From NCBI RefSeq assembly GCF_030272615.1, contig NC_081414.1, positions 663,784,938 through 663,848,937 on the forward strand: a DNA stretch of 64,000 nt, written 5' to 3'. The DNA comes from Cryptomeria japonica. Lineage: Eukaryota; Streptophyta; Pinopsida; Cupressales; Cupressaceae. Positions 32,500 to 45,719 of this stretch are shown piece by piece (positions within the stretch are counted from its first letter, which is position 1; each line of letters begins with the position of its first letter). The position numbers and the translations under genes are program-made. The notes below the pieces were generated by a model. The model was not told the origin of the DNA. It was given only the letters and a program-made list of their open reading frames with translations, and did no database searches.

Positions 32500-35220
32500 T
32501 ATTGGCATTGTGTTGTCATTGATGTCAACCGGTATAGGACGTCACTGATATCACTAACATTGATGTCAACTAAGTGAACAAGAGGTTGTTGGCATTAGAG
32601 TGTGATGTCAACTGGAATAGAAGATGGATCGGTGTGGGGAAAGAAATGATGTGTTGTCATTGGTGACAACCAGGTGACCATCTTCATGCAGAAGGAAGAA
32701 CCGGTATGTACCGGTATGCTAGAGGTGCAGTAAAGTGACCACTCAGTAAAAGGGTTGTTGATATGGTGTTGCATACAATTGGAATGAAGAGACTACATGA
32801 TGGGCTATTAATTGTGATGAAGAGGTGGAATGCTATTTGAATTACATCAACACCGGAGGTGAACTATGGGTAGGCCACCAGACTGCTAGTATGATGCTAA
32901 CTAGAAAAACTCCCATCGGATGAAGAAGCTATCATAGGTTATGTGATAGGTTGATATAGTAAGACGCTTCTGTGAGCAAGCTGGCATATGGAAAGATACT
33001 GGGACATATGTCATGTTGAAGATGTATCCTCCCCTTGGTAAAGTCACACTTATACTGATAGAATGATTCCCTGAGATAGGCAGGTGATTGAATGCAGAGA
33101 CTGGATGAACAAGTAGAAGATGAGGAAGCCTCCAAAGCATGAGATTAGAAATGCACACTGAATAAGGAAGTGAAAACAAGGTGTGCTACCTGGACATTGA
33201 AGGAAGAATGAGGAGTTGAGATGGTGTGTTTGTCATCTTGACAAACTAGTTGAGAGGAGAACCGATTAGATGAAGAAGGATGCTAGCGAGTCTGCAGAAA
33301 CATACATGGTGATATCAGGATACCGATGAAGGTTGATGCAGAACAGTTGGAGTTTGATGACTTGGTGTCATCAATGTGTCTCGCCGGCAAGAAGAAAAGT
33401 ATGTTGTCCACCGACAAACACATCTACCAAAATCTCCATTGGTGATAGCTGACATGTTATGTCAACCAGTGAAACATCAAGGAAGAGACAAGAAAGATAA
33501 GGTTCTCACCTAATAAAGAGAAGTGCAACAAATTGAAGGATAAGGAGAGTTGTCAGAGTAGCTATGTTGCCGATAAGTGAACATATTCACAGAGGTGTTT
33601 CACTGACGCATCAGTGAAGTGCAGACATAAGGGTTACACCGACAGGATAGAAAAGGTGATGGCAGGAAGGATAACTGGCACGGTGGTTTATATCAGTAGG
33701 GTCGGTGAACTGGTATGTGTGTACCGATTATGTGGGTGGTCGGTGACTAAGCTGAACCAACAGAGTAGCATGCTGAGGTGGATACCGATAGTAATTCCAT
33801 GTGGAGGTGTAGTGGTGAACTTGCATAGATCGGTGTAGAGTGACGATGAGGTAGTTGGCAGTTGGTCTAGGATTAATGGTGACTGCAAAGCTCGAGGGAT
33901 GTTTGCAGAGGGGTTGCAGCTCGAGGCAGGATGAATCTGACCATATCCATCGCGTGCACTGATCTATGCAGATTGTTTGGATGTAGATTGAAGTTGTTGA
34001 AGCAATCCATCGAGTCATTAATGGTGATTGACCAAGAGGTGTGCCGACAGATTGACTGAAGGTTGCTGAAAAATGAAGGCATGTTCTGAAAGGTGTGAAG
34101 ATGGCAGAGATGTACAAGCTGGCTATCACTAAGTCGAGATCCAATTAGATCTGATTGGATTCTGTGTGTCTCAAGATCTCTGAAGAAAAACCTAAGGCAC
34201 CAAGTTTGAATATGGTTTTGGCGGGAAGACCAGGCTATAAATATGCAAGCCAAAGATATTGTTAAGTGCTGCTAGCTAAGAGAGGATATAGTGGCTATGA
34301 AGTGATTGAGTGCTAGAGGAGAGAGTGTTCCTACTACAAAAGAGAGAAAACTAGTCAAGTGCTCATCAAGAGTTAGAGTGTGAGAGAGAATCAAGTTGAA
34401 GAGTTCAATCGGTAAGAGCAAGGCAATTGGTAGTCGGCCATTGAGTCTGACAGAGGAGGAAACCAATTGTGACTAAAGTGACATAGAAGAGCCATAGTAG
34501 ATTGCAGAGAAGGGAAGCTAAGGACTGGCAGGAATCAGATGATAGATATCTAACTGAGTTATCAAGACCGGTGGTGGAGAGAAGAAAAGTAGTTGAGAGA
34601 AGAGACGACCGACAGAGAGACTGATAGAGTGTAAACCGGTAAAGTAGTAGCAGAGAGAGGTGAATCGATGTAGCAGAGAAGGTGTCTCATTGACAGAGTA
34701 AAGTATATGAAATTGTTGCAAGATTCACTTGTAATAGAATAACTACTTTTGTATTTGATGCTATCATTGAGATCACTGAGTTTTTGCTCGGTATAGGGGT
34801 TGTATCTCCTTTGGGTTGGTGCCCATAATCTAGTAGGGGTTGTAGTTCCTTTGGGTTGTAGCCCATAAATCAATTAGGGGTTGGAGCCCTAAATCAGGGG
34901 TTGGAGCCCTAAATCAGGGGTTGTAGCTCCTTGGGTTGGTGCCCTAAACTTTGTTACAGATTTCGTTGTGAGGGGATTGGAGTAGTAGACTCCAACAACA
35001 TTGCTCACTGAGGTTTTTCCCATCTTGGGTTTTCCTCATACATACTAGTGTTATGAGATGTCCCTTTGTGTGTGATTGCATTTGTATTGGTCTCCCCACT
35101 AACCGATATGTCTACATTGAGTTAGATATGTGAACCAGTATACTCTCATTAGGATAGTTAAAGGGAAAAGATTGAGAACCACTAATTCACCCCCCTTTTA
35201 GTGGTGCATTATGTCTAACA
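32500..35220 (+). mobile_element. Solo LTR, 2.7 kb, Copia (SIRE/Maximus-like), with perfect TSD
   Basis: The segment begins TATTGGCATTGTGTTGTC (probably once TGTTGG) and ends ...CTAACA. It is flanked on both sides by TCAAC (32495-32499 and 35221-35225). It has a TATA box CTATAAATATG near 34235 and, towards its end, a CACCCCCCTTTTAG tract typical of such LTRs. It contains no gag or pol, so it is what remains after recombination between two LTRs. The minus-strand frames inside it have no recognisable domain. Confidence 0.8.
34788..34955 (+). repeat. Variable tandem repeat in the solo LTR
   Basis: Units built on AGGGGTTGTAGCTCCTTTGG and GGTTGGTGCCCATAA, with shorter GGGGTTGGAGCCCTAAATCA units repeated near 34876 and 34896. 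Unit length varies from about 20 to 45 bp. It lies downstream of the LTR TATA box, so it would be part of the transcript. Confidence 0.75.
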
Positions 35221-35225
35221 TCAAC

Positions 35226-35645
35226 CATATATTTGGATTGATCAGAGTTTTGAAAGCACTCTATGCGTTGAATCATGCTCCATGTGCATGGTATGCAAGA
35301 ATTGATAGTTATTTCTTGAAAAAGGGATTTTGTCGAAGTCACTCTGAGCTAACCCTCTGTATCAAACATTTGGGTAATGATATTTTTATTGTTTTTCTTT
35401 ATGTTGATATTATTTATACAGGTAATAACACACCTCTCATGGAGAAATTTCAAGCTAAAATGAAGCAAGAATTTGTATTCCAAGTCTATGTTTAGAGAAA
35501 TTATTTTTAGAACACCTATTTTCATATCATGTATAAAAACTATAATTGAATTCATGTATCATTGGGAAACTAGCGAGGAAGATGCAAGTTTCAAAGTAGA
35601 TGCAACCTTATACAAAAGTTTGGTTGGGAGCCTCATGTACCTCAC
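35226..35645 (+). pseudogene. Copia reverse transcriptase fragment
   Basis: The fragment reads LKALYALNHAPCAWYARIDS, FLKKGFCRSHSELTLCIKH and FLYVDIIYTGNN. In the last of these one Asp of the catalytic YVDD is missing. After a stop near 35493 it ends with ATLYKSLVGSLMYLT. The frame stops where it meets the inverted LTR copy B. Integrase and most of gag-pol are missing; the solo LTR interrupts its 5' side. Confidence 0.8.
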
Positions 35646-35667
35646 TATTAGTATCTTTGATACCAAT

Positions 35668-36062
35668 TGAAGAAAATAAAATAGAGATGAATTGGTACAT
35701 AGTAATAAACACATAAAAATATTTCTTAATAGCTAATAAAACTTTATATTTGTTCAATGCTCATACAAAACCTCTTGAACATGAGATCAAGGATCAAGTA
35801 GTCATAGAGATCAGAGACAAGAAAACATGACAACTCTACCTCAACAAATAGAGGTATTTGGCACAGTGAATGCCAAATAAAAATAGAAAACCAAACATGC
35901 ATATTGATGCAAAAGTATAGTTAAAATTTTAATAAAAATTATAGTTTTTAAAAATATATCATTAAATTTGGTTCTTCCCATTGATGTGGGAGAAATTAAA
36001 ATTCTAGTTATGATACGAAATGAAGAAATTAATATATCAACAATGAAAAGGGTATTAGTTGT
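35668..36062 (-). repeat. Copia-type LTR (copy B), inverted relative to copy A
   Basis: In minus sense it matches 31953-32331 over most of its length (for example CTATTTTTATTTGGCATTCA, TTATTAGCTATTAAG and TTTTCTTCAA) and is followed by TGGTATCAAAG, a primer-site-like sequence. The two LTRs therefore face each other, which is not the arrangement of a normal element and indicates an inversion or joining of two copies. Confidence 0.7.
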
Positions 36063-37330
36063 TTTTTTTAATTTTGTCCAGCCACCAAGATTTCACAACC
36101 TTAATTAGAAGCAACAAGTAAATCATTGTATAAAAGAAAATATCATAGAAATTGCTTATCACAATTGAGAGAGGACAAAGACCACAATAAGATTCTCAAT
36201 CACTAGACAACAACAAAGAAGACTGATAAAAGTGGAGCTTGATTTCTTGTGCACATCCTTTTCCTGAGAAAAAGATTGGTAAACCATGTGGTAGTAAAAG
36301 GGGATTTGGATCATAGTTTCTTAATCTATAGGTAAGACAAAAATTGTCCTATTAGAAAGAGGCACAAAAATAGAAGCATAGAAAAAATAAGAGAAGACAT
36401 CATAGGATAAACCTTTTTTACCATTATTTTTCTAGAAGTTGTTGTTTGAAAGGCCGAGATTGTATGTTAGGGGGAAGTTATGTGAAGTTAGTATAAGGTA
36501 AAAGTAAACCACATAAAATTCACAAAAATCACTACTATATTTTGTGTATACTTAAATCTTGTGATTGAAGCAAGTTTTTATTGCTGCCTAAAAGAAGCCC
36601 CCAAACCAAACATTGTTTGCTACATGCTTGTATGAAGAAATCGTTGCATGGTAATCATGTTAGTTTAAAAGTGAAGCTACCACTTTTTAAAGACATTTCA
36701 GTAAACCAAAATAAAAGTTGAATTGTCAATAAATATCCTATTTGTAAAGGGAACCTAAATGGGTGAGGTATTTTTAGCCAATAAGGTCAATCATCTAGTC
36801 AATGTGGAAGAAACCTCCATAAAAGGTGAAGCTCTCAATTTGTGAGGAAGCCAAATTTAAAAGGTGAAGTTGATCTTCATAGAAGCAGATCGAAGTTAAA
36901 GGGACTCATAGTCCAATAAGAAAAAGAATCGAGGTTTTTATGTTCAACCTAATGTTAAATGAATAATTTCCAAACAAAGAGGAGATCTATAGTCAAAATT
37001 AAGGTTTAATGAGATATCATTTTTTAAGATGAAGCTTCACTGCCATGTTTGCAATCATAGGTAGATCACAAATTAGAAATTGATTTGCATGAAGATCATA
37101 GATTTTTTGAAAGCCACAAAAAATAGTCTAAGCCGCTGATACAATTGTGTGAGGAATATGATCCAAATTTTAGAAAATGTTTCAAGGAGTTGAAGCCAAG
37201 CAAGGTGCATTCCAAGTGGAGATCACCACATGATGTGTCATGGTAGGAGAAAATCCTATTGAAGTTAAAAGAAGATATCAAGATTTTTGTGTTGCAGTAA
37301 TCTAGTAGTAATTGAAATTAAGGGGGAAAT
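36063..37330 (+). other. Non-coding retroelement 3' region
   Basis: No gene recognised. The text is rich in AAGGTGAAG and similar words. Polypurine-like TTAGGGGGAAG (36467) and TTAAGGGGGAAAT (37319-37330) suggest the 3' end of an LTR element; the second lies directly before a TG. Confidence 0.45.
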
Positions 37331-37720
37331 TGTTGGTACACTAATTTCATCATGATTTGTCCATAAATCCCATTTTGTATGAATTATTTTTATCTTGGGA
37401 GAATATGATGTCACCAAATCTATTTTGTGCATATTTTGCAATCATTTATGTTTAATACGTTCCAACAAACAAATTTGCAAGCTTTGTCCTTGCTTTGATA
37501 TTTTTCTTACATGTATATAAAAGTGTTTTTTCTCCACTTGTTTGTCTTGAGCATGATTTTTTCACCATTTATATTATTTTCAATTCTTTCACCCATATCC
37601 TTTGACCAAAAAAGGATTTTTCTTATTATTTATTGTACATCTTACTTCATAATTGTGAGCTAATAATTCAAGGTCAGGCTCATACCATCTTATTTGGAAA
37701 TCCCCAAAACTTGATTAGAT
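37331..37720 (+). repeat. Probable Copia 3' LTR fragment
   Basis: TGTTGGTACACTAATTTC follows a polypurine tract; a TATA-like TGTATATAAAAG is at about 37512. The right end is not defined and is cut by the start of the next repeat at 37721. No matching 5' LTR was found in the window. Confidence 0.45.
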
Positions 37721-38951
37721 TCAAGTCTTTTAAACTCAAAATATCCCAAACAATGATGACTATTAGTCATTTTAAGATCCAAGGACTTATTCAACATGAA
37801 ATTGTAGTATAAATGATCAAGGGTCAAAGAAAAATCAATGAGCATCAATCATTCTATCAATTAAATCAAGAAGATATAATATCTTATGAATTTTATTTGT
37901 TTCTCTCAAGCATCATAGATACTTACTGTGGATATTATGCATTCATCACATCAAAATGATAAGCTTCCTAACTATCAACTATTTTAGCTCTACATCTGCA
38001 CTATTGTTTATGCACATAAGCTGCTAGCCTTAAAAGGTCCTTCCATGCTTGATTTGTAGTCAATACATATCTCAACGTATCTTTGTCTCAATGAGAGTTG
38101 AATCATAGTCTTTATCATATTATTTTAGAATATCAAGAAGTTCTAATTAATTAAAGTGGGATAGGCTAGAATATAAAGAAATTGGCATTAGGTTCATTAA
38201 CACATTCATACGACTTTAGCAATAAAATTAATAGATAACATAGTACCTTGTATTACTTATATGTGAATTAAAAAGGAAAAGTTCAGTATATGCTTAAGGC
38301 AATATAGAGTTTGTTTAAGTATGTTTTGTAACATTATTACATGTTCAAATTGAGCTATTTCTTGTTATTATTGTTAATAATGTCTTCATTAGTAATGATA
38401 ATTTCATCCTTATCTCAACAAGTAAAGAAATATGAATTTGATAGTTAATTAGGGATTTAAGTATTGAAACAAAGTCCTAGACAGATATTTATCTTAGAAG
38501 AATATAGTGATTTTCTTTTATCAGGAGTATTTAAGTAAAAATAAGAACTCCTTGGTTTATTGAGAACAAAGTTTATAGTGTTATTCCAGAAGAAGTAATC
38601 TTAAGGCCAGATTGCTATAATAGAAGTAATCTTAAGGTCGTATTGGTATGATAGTATAAATGAATAATTAATTGGTAGAATGAAGATATTGATAAGACAT
38701 TGGTTATCATTATAATCTTTTCATGAATTTTATTATAAACTTAGATTGTAAATAAAAATAAATTTAGACCTTGATACAAGCTTTGCTATGCTCAAAGCAT
38801 TCTTGTGCACAAATTGATATCTTGGAATAAAGTGCTTGAATAGTTTTACATGTTCTGCTGTTAATGAAGACATATTTTTTAATCACCAATATCAAGAATT
38901 TATAAGAAAATTTGCACTTTTCAATCAAAAGGTTGTGTTATAAAAATGTCA
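37721..38951 (+). repeat. Direct repeat (LTR-like), left copy
   Basis: Paired with 44484-45719. It contains a small internal duplication, AGAAGTAATCTTAAGG, at about 38592 and 38623, present in both copies. Confidence 0.8.
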
Positions 38952-38994
38952 ATTTATTTATTTTTTCTTTTACTTATTCTCATTCGCATACTCT

Positions 38995-39147
38995 AGGCAT
39001 CTATCCAAATGAGATAGGCATCCATCCAACTAGGATGGGCATCTAACCATACGGGTTAGACATCTATCTATTTGGGACAAGGATTTCATCTATCCAATTC
39101 GGGATAGGCATCTACCCAAACAGGGTAGGTATCTATTCATTAAGAAT
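38995..39147 (+). repeat. 21-bp tandem repeat, seven units
   Basis: Units close to AGGCATCTATCCAAACGGGAT, starting at 38995, 39016, 39037, 39058, 39079 (27 bp), 39106 and 39127. Because the unit is a multiple of three, one frame gives heptapeptides such as GIYPNEI, GIHPTRM and GIYPNRV, with one stop. It may be a decayed coding repeat or a minisatellite inside the non-coding element. Confidence 0.8.
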
Positions 39148-42100
39148 AGGGAGTGCTCTGGCCAGAGACTTTAGACCCATCAAGACCATCTGGGTCTGAA
39201 GTTAGTAACTAAAGACTACACTCCTCTACCATGAGTGCACCAAGGTCACCATCCTTAGGAGGAAATAAAATATAACAAAATAAGCTTCATTTCCACCCCG
39301 CAAAATTAAGTGAATCCATTCGAGATCCCTTTAGAGTATGCATCGAAAAAATTTTAATCTTTCAAATAACATTATCTATTCACTTCGTTTATAGGACTAA
39401 GGAAATTTGAACGTTAAAATCTCCCCAATAACCAAACCCTAAGTCCCCATCCCCAAACACCTGAGTACAAGGGACAACTTTGTCCCTAGACTGCCTACAT
39501 ACCCATTTTAGCATAGTATCAAGGCATAAAGTATGTAGTTCTAGTTTCTATCTATGGTTTAATGTAAACTATTTAGTGGGTATGCAACCCTTTCTAGGGT
39601 GAATGTCCCAAACACTTTCTCTACGGTTGCTAATCACAATGGTATCTCTATAGAAAAGAGGCTCAAAGTGGCCTTCTATGTGTGCCCTAAAACATCCAAG
39701 TCCTAATTCCTATTAAATACGTCAGCCTTAATCCATTATCATCCGTTGAAATAATCATCAAGATAAATAAGTTCCAAAATCATCATTCACAACCAACCCT
39801 AAAGAGGTTTTCTAAGGTTTAACTAAGCGGATGTAAATTCGTTTAAATTTTATCTTTTTAGATTAGCGATCCAAGGGGGATTACTCACCCCTTCGATTTT
39901 ATATTCCAAAAGACCCTTATTTCTCCCTAGCGGTTTATAGGGACGATGCCACAAACGTCGTTATTGCAGCTTTATTAGGAATTAGGTGTAGTAGTTCAAC
40001 ATAACGACATTACCTGTAAGCATGACCCAGAGGCACCATAGATACCGAACGCTACTAAGGTTTTGGTTTCAACTCCACTTATTTAATTATCTAATTGGGA
40101 GTGAACTATAAGTTCTTGAAAGCTTAAATAAACATTACACTTAACAATTAGGAAACTGTTAAATAAAAATAATTATTGCTTGAAATTGAAAACTAAGATA
40201 CAAATTTCACTTAATTGAAAGGCTCATAACAAAACAACTACTTCGAAATAGTATATACTTTGAAAAAAAACTATGATAATAATTAAAAATTTGAAACTTG
40301 AACTTAATTACATGAAAATACTAATTGCTTGAAAATTGTAATACTTGTAAAGGTGCCTTAAGAAAATGATTTAAATTACTTGCAAGATAAAATTGTTTTG
40401 GAATAACCCATTACACTTTAAATATGAATCCTAATACTTGAAGGGTACTAGATTGCTTGAAAGGAAATTAAATGATTAAATAAGAGGACTTTGGAAAAAC
40501 ACCTACTACTTATTTGAAGGTATAATCTACTTAATGATAAGCTCAACTAATTATTTCATTTGAATCAACATAAATTTCATCCACAAATGATAACCTCTTT
40601 AAATTTGAATCCAAACAATTGAAAGCTACTATATTGCTCGAAATAAATTTATCAAATAACAGTACCTTAAAAATGAATTTAATACTCTCTTGGTTGAAGA
40701 GAAGTTCGAAAATAAGGTTCAAATAACCATATTATTCTTAATTACTAATTATTTGGAAAAGAGATTAGAGAAGGGTTTAAACACTTGCCAGTTAACCAAA
40801 ATAATGCTAAGTCTCAAGTTAATCTACTTCTAGTTATTTTTTGAACTAATGCCAATTCCTTTACAATATTATCATCCTATCAATATCAATTTATTAGAAG
40901 TGAGCTAATGTTTTCTCTATAATTTACTCCAATTTAACTCCCTAAGTTATCAAAGGGCATATTTTTCGAACTCATATTAAGGTGAGAATCCACTTATAAC
41001 TTTTCATCATTCGAGCTAATTTTCCTTAAACATTCACAAAATATGAGTACTATAATTAAGATTACACAAGATGAGGTCGAGTTTAACAACATCTTGTGAA
41101 AAGAACAATTTTTATTCTATTTCCATTGCTAAAAATATTTGTTTTTCAAGAATTTATTTACATCTTAATTAATACAGAAGTTCACCCAAAATAAATTATA
41201 CCCTTTTAGGTTGTATTAAGATTCAACTATGAAATTCACATCTAATTTCTAAACTCTAATTAAATTTATCTTTAGTTTCTTGTAACTTAAATGTGACTTC
41301 TCTTGTTTTCTAGTCTTAAGGTTTGTTTATAACTAGAAGGTAAATGTTTTAGCCTTTTATACTATATTTTGGATTTTAAGAAACAATCTTATCGAATTGA
41401 GGGAAAACTTTTAACACAAAAAGAGGGTAACTATGAGTCTAACACATTCACTAGATAGGTAAAATATTTAACCTTTAATTCTTGCACCAATCAAAAATAT
41501 TACAAGCAATTTTGATGACTCATAAGTAAGAGACTTAATTTGAATGTATTGATCTATCTACTAAAAATTTGTCTGAGGTTAGCTAGTGACTCTTAATGAA
41601 GAGAAAACAATACTTTTTTCAAAAATTCCATTGACTATGCAAAGCTTACCAAGGTGCATCATAAATACTTTGTTTTCCTAATTCAAACTAATTTATTCAA
41701 TAAGTAGGTTTAACCACTATATTAAGGTAAAGGGAGCCTCTTAATGTTGATTATCCATCTAACTCCCATAAGTATTAGTTAGTCATTTGCCTCTTGCAAA
41801 ATTACTCTTTTGATATCCAAAGGGCTGTCTTATCCCACATTAGGCAGACAATAAATTCTAAGAAATTTATTGAAGGAAAGGTCTAAAATTTACAATTTAA
41901 TTCCCAAATAAATTTTAACTCCCAAATATACAAATTAATTTAGATAAGATGAAGCTCTTACAACTATTAAATATAAATTAAGTCTAATGATATAAACCCT
42001 AAATTTTTAATTCTAACAAATATATTTTAAATAAAATTATAATTAACACCCAAATATAATTTATTTAATAACAAAATTAATGTCAAACAATTTTTTCAAG

Positions 42101-42543
42101 TATTAATAATCTATATTTATAAACTGATATATCAATTTTATATTAACAATATTTATTTATAAACTAATTTATAAAAATCAATTTCATATTAATATATTAA
42201 TAAATCTTTATTTATAAACTAAATCAATTTTATAATCAAAATTATTATATCCAACTCAAAAAAATTTAATAAAATTGAATACATTAGTGGATTAATAACT
42301 AAGTCGGTTATTAAAACTGGCTAGCAAGGAATAAAAAGAAAAATAAATTAAAAAGAACTGCATGTAACAACAGTTAGGAAGTTAGGGAAGGGAGTGGGGA
42401 AGTGGGCCTGCCACTTGCTACCTATGGTTTACTTCTTTTAAAAAAAGAAAAGATTTCCATATAAAACAGCCCCATAAAAGCATTCATTGCTGTTTTTTTT
42501 TTTTTAAATCAATATGCTAAATAGAAATACATGCAAATATGCT

Positions 42544-42712
<169 letters not shown>

Positions 42713-44483
42713 AATAAAGATCAAACATTTTGTTTGCTTATTAATTAAGCAATGATAAATCATATTAAATTCAACCAATAGAAATGCAGAGATTATATGT
42801 ATTTATTTATTATTATTTAAATTCATATGCATGGTTTTGTATTTTATTTCTTTTTACTATATACAGAGACCAAATTTCTTGCTCTTGTCTTTCCATAAAT
42901 TCCAAACATGGGAGCAAATCACCAGATATGAATAATCCAGACATTCCTTATAGGGGAATGATTTTTTTAGATTATGTTTTAGAGAGGTAAAGGGTTTTTT
43001 TTTTTTATATATAGAGAGATTCTCACAAATCACCAGATATGTTTTAGAGAGGTAAAGGGTTTTTTCTTGAGAATTAAACTAGGGAGATGGATTTCATTTC
43101 GAGATTAAAGAATTTCCACAAGACAAAAAAAAAAAAAAAGAAAGAAAATATTTTCACAGAGAAAAAAAAACAAAACTATTTCAAAATATTTTCACAGAGA
43201 TAACTTATTTTTGAAAGATTTCCAGAGAGAGAAAGCATCTGCCAAATTTTACTTTGAGAAATAAAATAGAGAGAAACAGACTCACAAATTACATTTTGAA
43301 AAAATATAAAGAAACATAGAGATATATTTCATAGGGTTCATTTTGAGAATACAAAATAAATTTTGAGAAATAAAGATTTTCAAGAGAGAGATTTCTCACA
43401 ATTTATAATTGGGGGGAATAAAGATTTTTTCATAGAGAATTGAACAACTCAAAAATTCTGCATTCAAAAAGGATATATTTTAATTGTTTCTAGATCTGAT
43501 TACAATTCCATAAATTTTGTCATTTCATTTTATCCTAATATGCATTCTATTAATTTCTTTTTTCTTTCTAAGATTTTGAAATTTAGGATTTCTCTAAGAA
43601 TTTAAAGTGATAGATAACACGCAGTCTAGTTCGAGGAAAGAAAAAATTAATAGATTTGCAAGAACTACTTAATTTTTGATAGAATAAACAAGTATGTGAT
43701 TGAAATTATTTTCCCTATAAGTTCTTAACATCTACTACATAAATTACATGCATGAAAAAAGGAAGAAGATTGGGTCTCCTACCCACAAGTTTCTACCAAA
43801 AAAACATCATGCGTATAATAAAATCCCCTTCCTTTTTCATTTGAAAGAAAAACAACAAGTGAACAAGGATGGAACCTGGATTGAATGAAGAACTTGTTGA
43901 AGGATTAGCCTCCAAATCTCTCATCTAGTCTTCTTCATCTCCTCCTTGTAGCTTGATAAAATATCCTCCAAAAGCATTTGAAAAATCTTATCTTCTACCA
44001 TACAAAGTACTCACAAAATCCTACTACTACTAACATGAAAAAAAATTCAAGAATGTTTTCATCAAAACTGTCCTCCCCTATTTCGAAAACTGAAATCCAT
44101 TATATAGAAAGGAAGTCATTTTCCCACTACTAAAGGAATTAATTGATTAGGGATTCCTTTTTCCAAAATAAACTCCATGCATAATTAATTATTGACAAAG
44201 TGGGGGTTACATGTGAGAAATGGAATTTGAAAAACCTCTTCTAGAAACTTCTCCTTTTCTCCTATGACATGTGCTCAATTGATATTTTAATGGATGATTT
44301 TTATTTTTTTTTCAATTAAGTTTATGAACTCATGTGTGTCACCACTTGTTAATTATTTTCCTTTAAAATATTTTAACCTTTTTAAATTTATAATTTCTAA
44401 CTAACATTACTCCTAAATTTAATAATAATAATGAAAATAGTAATAATAATAATCAAGTCTTATCAAGTTGGAAAAGAGGGTTA

Positions 44484-45719
44484 TGACACTTTTACACTCA
44501 AAATATCCCAAACACTTATGACTATTAGTCTTTTTAAGATCCAAGGAATTATTCAAATCTACATGCAAATGTAGTATAAATGATCAAGGGTCAAATAAAA
44601 ATCAACGAGCATTGAACATTCTATCAATTAAATCAGGAAGATATAATATCTTCTAAATTTTATTTGTTTCTCTTATAAGCATCATAGATACTTACTGTCG
44701 ATATTATGCATTCATCACATAAAAATGATAAGCTTCTTAACTATCAACTATTGTAGCTCTACATCTGCACTATTGTTGATGCACACAAGCTGCCAGTCTT
44801 AAAAGGTCCTTCCATGCTTGATTTGTAGTCAATACATATCTCAATGCATCTTTGTCTCAATGAGAGTTGAATCATAGTCTATCATATTATTTTAGAATAT
44901 CAAGAAGTTCTAATTAATTAAAGCGGGATGGGCTAGAATAAAAAAAAAAATTGGCATTAGGTTCATTAACACATTCATACGACTTTAATAATAAAATGAA
45001 TAGATAACATAGTACCTTGAATTACTTATATGTGAATTAAAAAGGAAAAGCTCAATCTATGCTTAAGGCAATATAGGGTTTGTTTAAGTATATTTTGTAA
45101 CATTAGTACATGTTCAATTTGAACTATTTCTTTTTATTATTGTTAATAATGTCTTCATTAGTAATGATAATTTCATCCTTATCTCAACAAGTAAAGAAAT
45201 ATGTATTTGATAGTTAATTATGGATTTAAGTATTGAAACAAAGTCTTAGATGGATATTTATTTTAGAAGAATATAGTGATTTGCTTTTATAAGGAGTATT
45301 TAAGTAAAAATAAGAACTCCTTGGTTTATTGAGAACAAAGTTTATAGTGTTATTCTAGAAGAAGTAATCTTAAGGCCAGATTGCTATAATAGAAGTAATC
45401 TTAAGGTCATATTGGTATGATAGTATAAATGAATAATTAATTTGTAGAATGAAGATATTGATAAGACATTGGTTATCATTATAATCTTTTCATAAATTTT
45501 ATTATAAACTTAGATTGTAAATAAAAATAAATTCAGACCTTGATACAAGCTTTGATATGCTCAAAGCATTCTTGTGCACAAATTGATTTCCTGGAATACA
45601 GTGCTTGAATAGTTTTACACGTTCAATTGTTAATGAAGAAATATTTTTTAATCACCAATATCAAGAATTTATAAGAAAATTTCTACTTTTCAATCAAAAG
45701 GTTGTGTTAAAAAAATGTG
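44484..45719 (+). repeat. Direct repeat (LTR-like), right copy
   Basis: Paired with 37721-38951. It is preceded by the polypurine-like GGAAAAGAGGGTTA. The sequence changes abruptly after AAAAATGTG at 45719. Confidence 0.8.

Noticed and set aside
33688-34873. Minus-strand frames inside the solo LTR
   Set aside because: Inside a TSD-bounded LTR, with no domain; probably chance.
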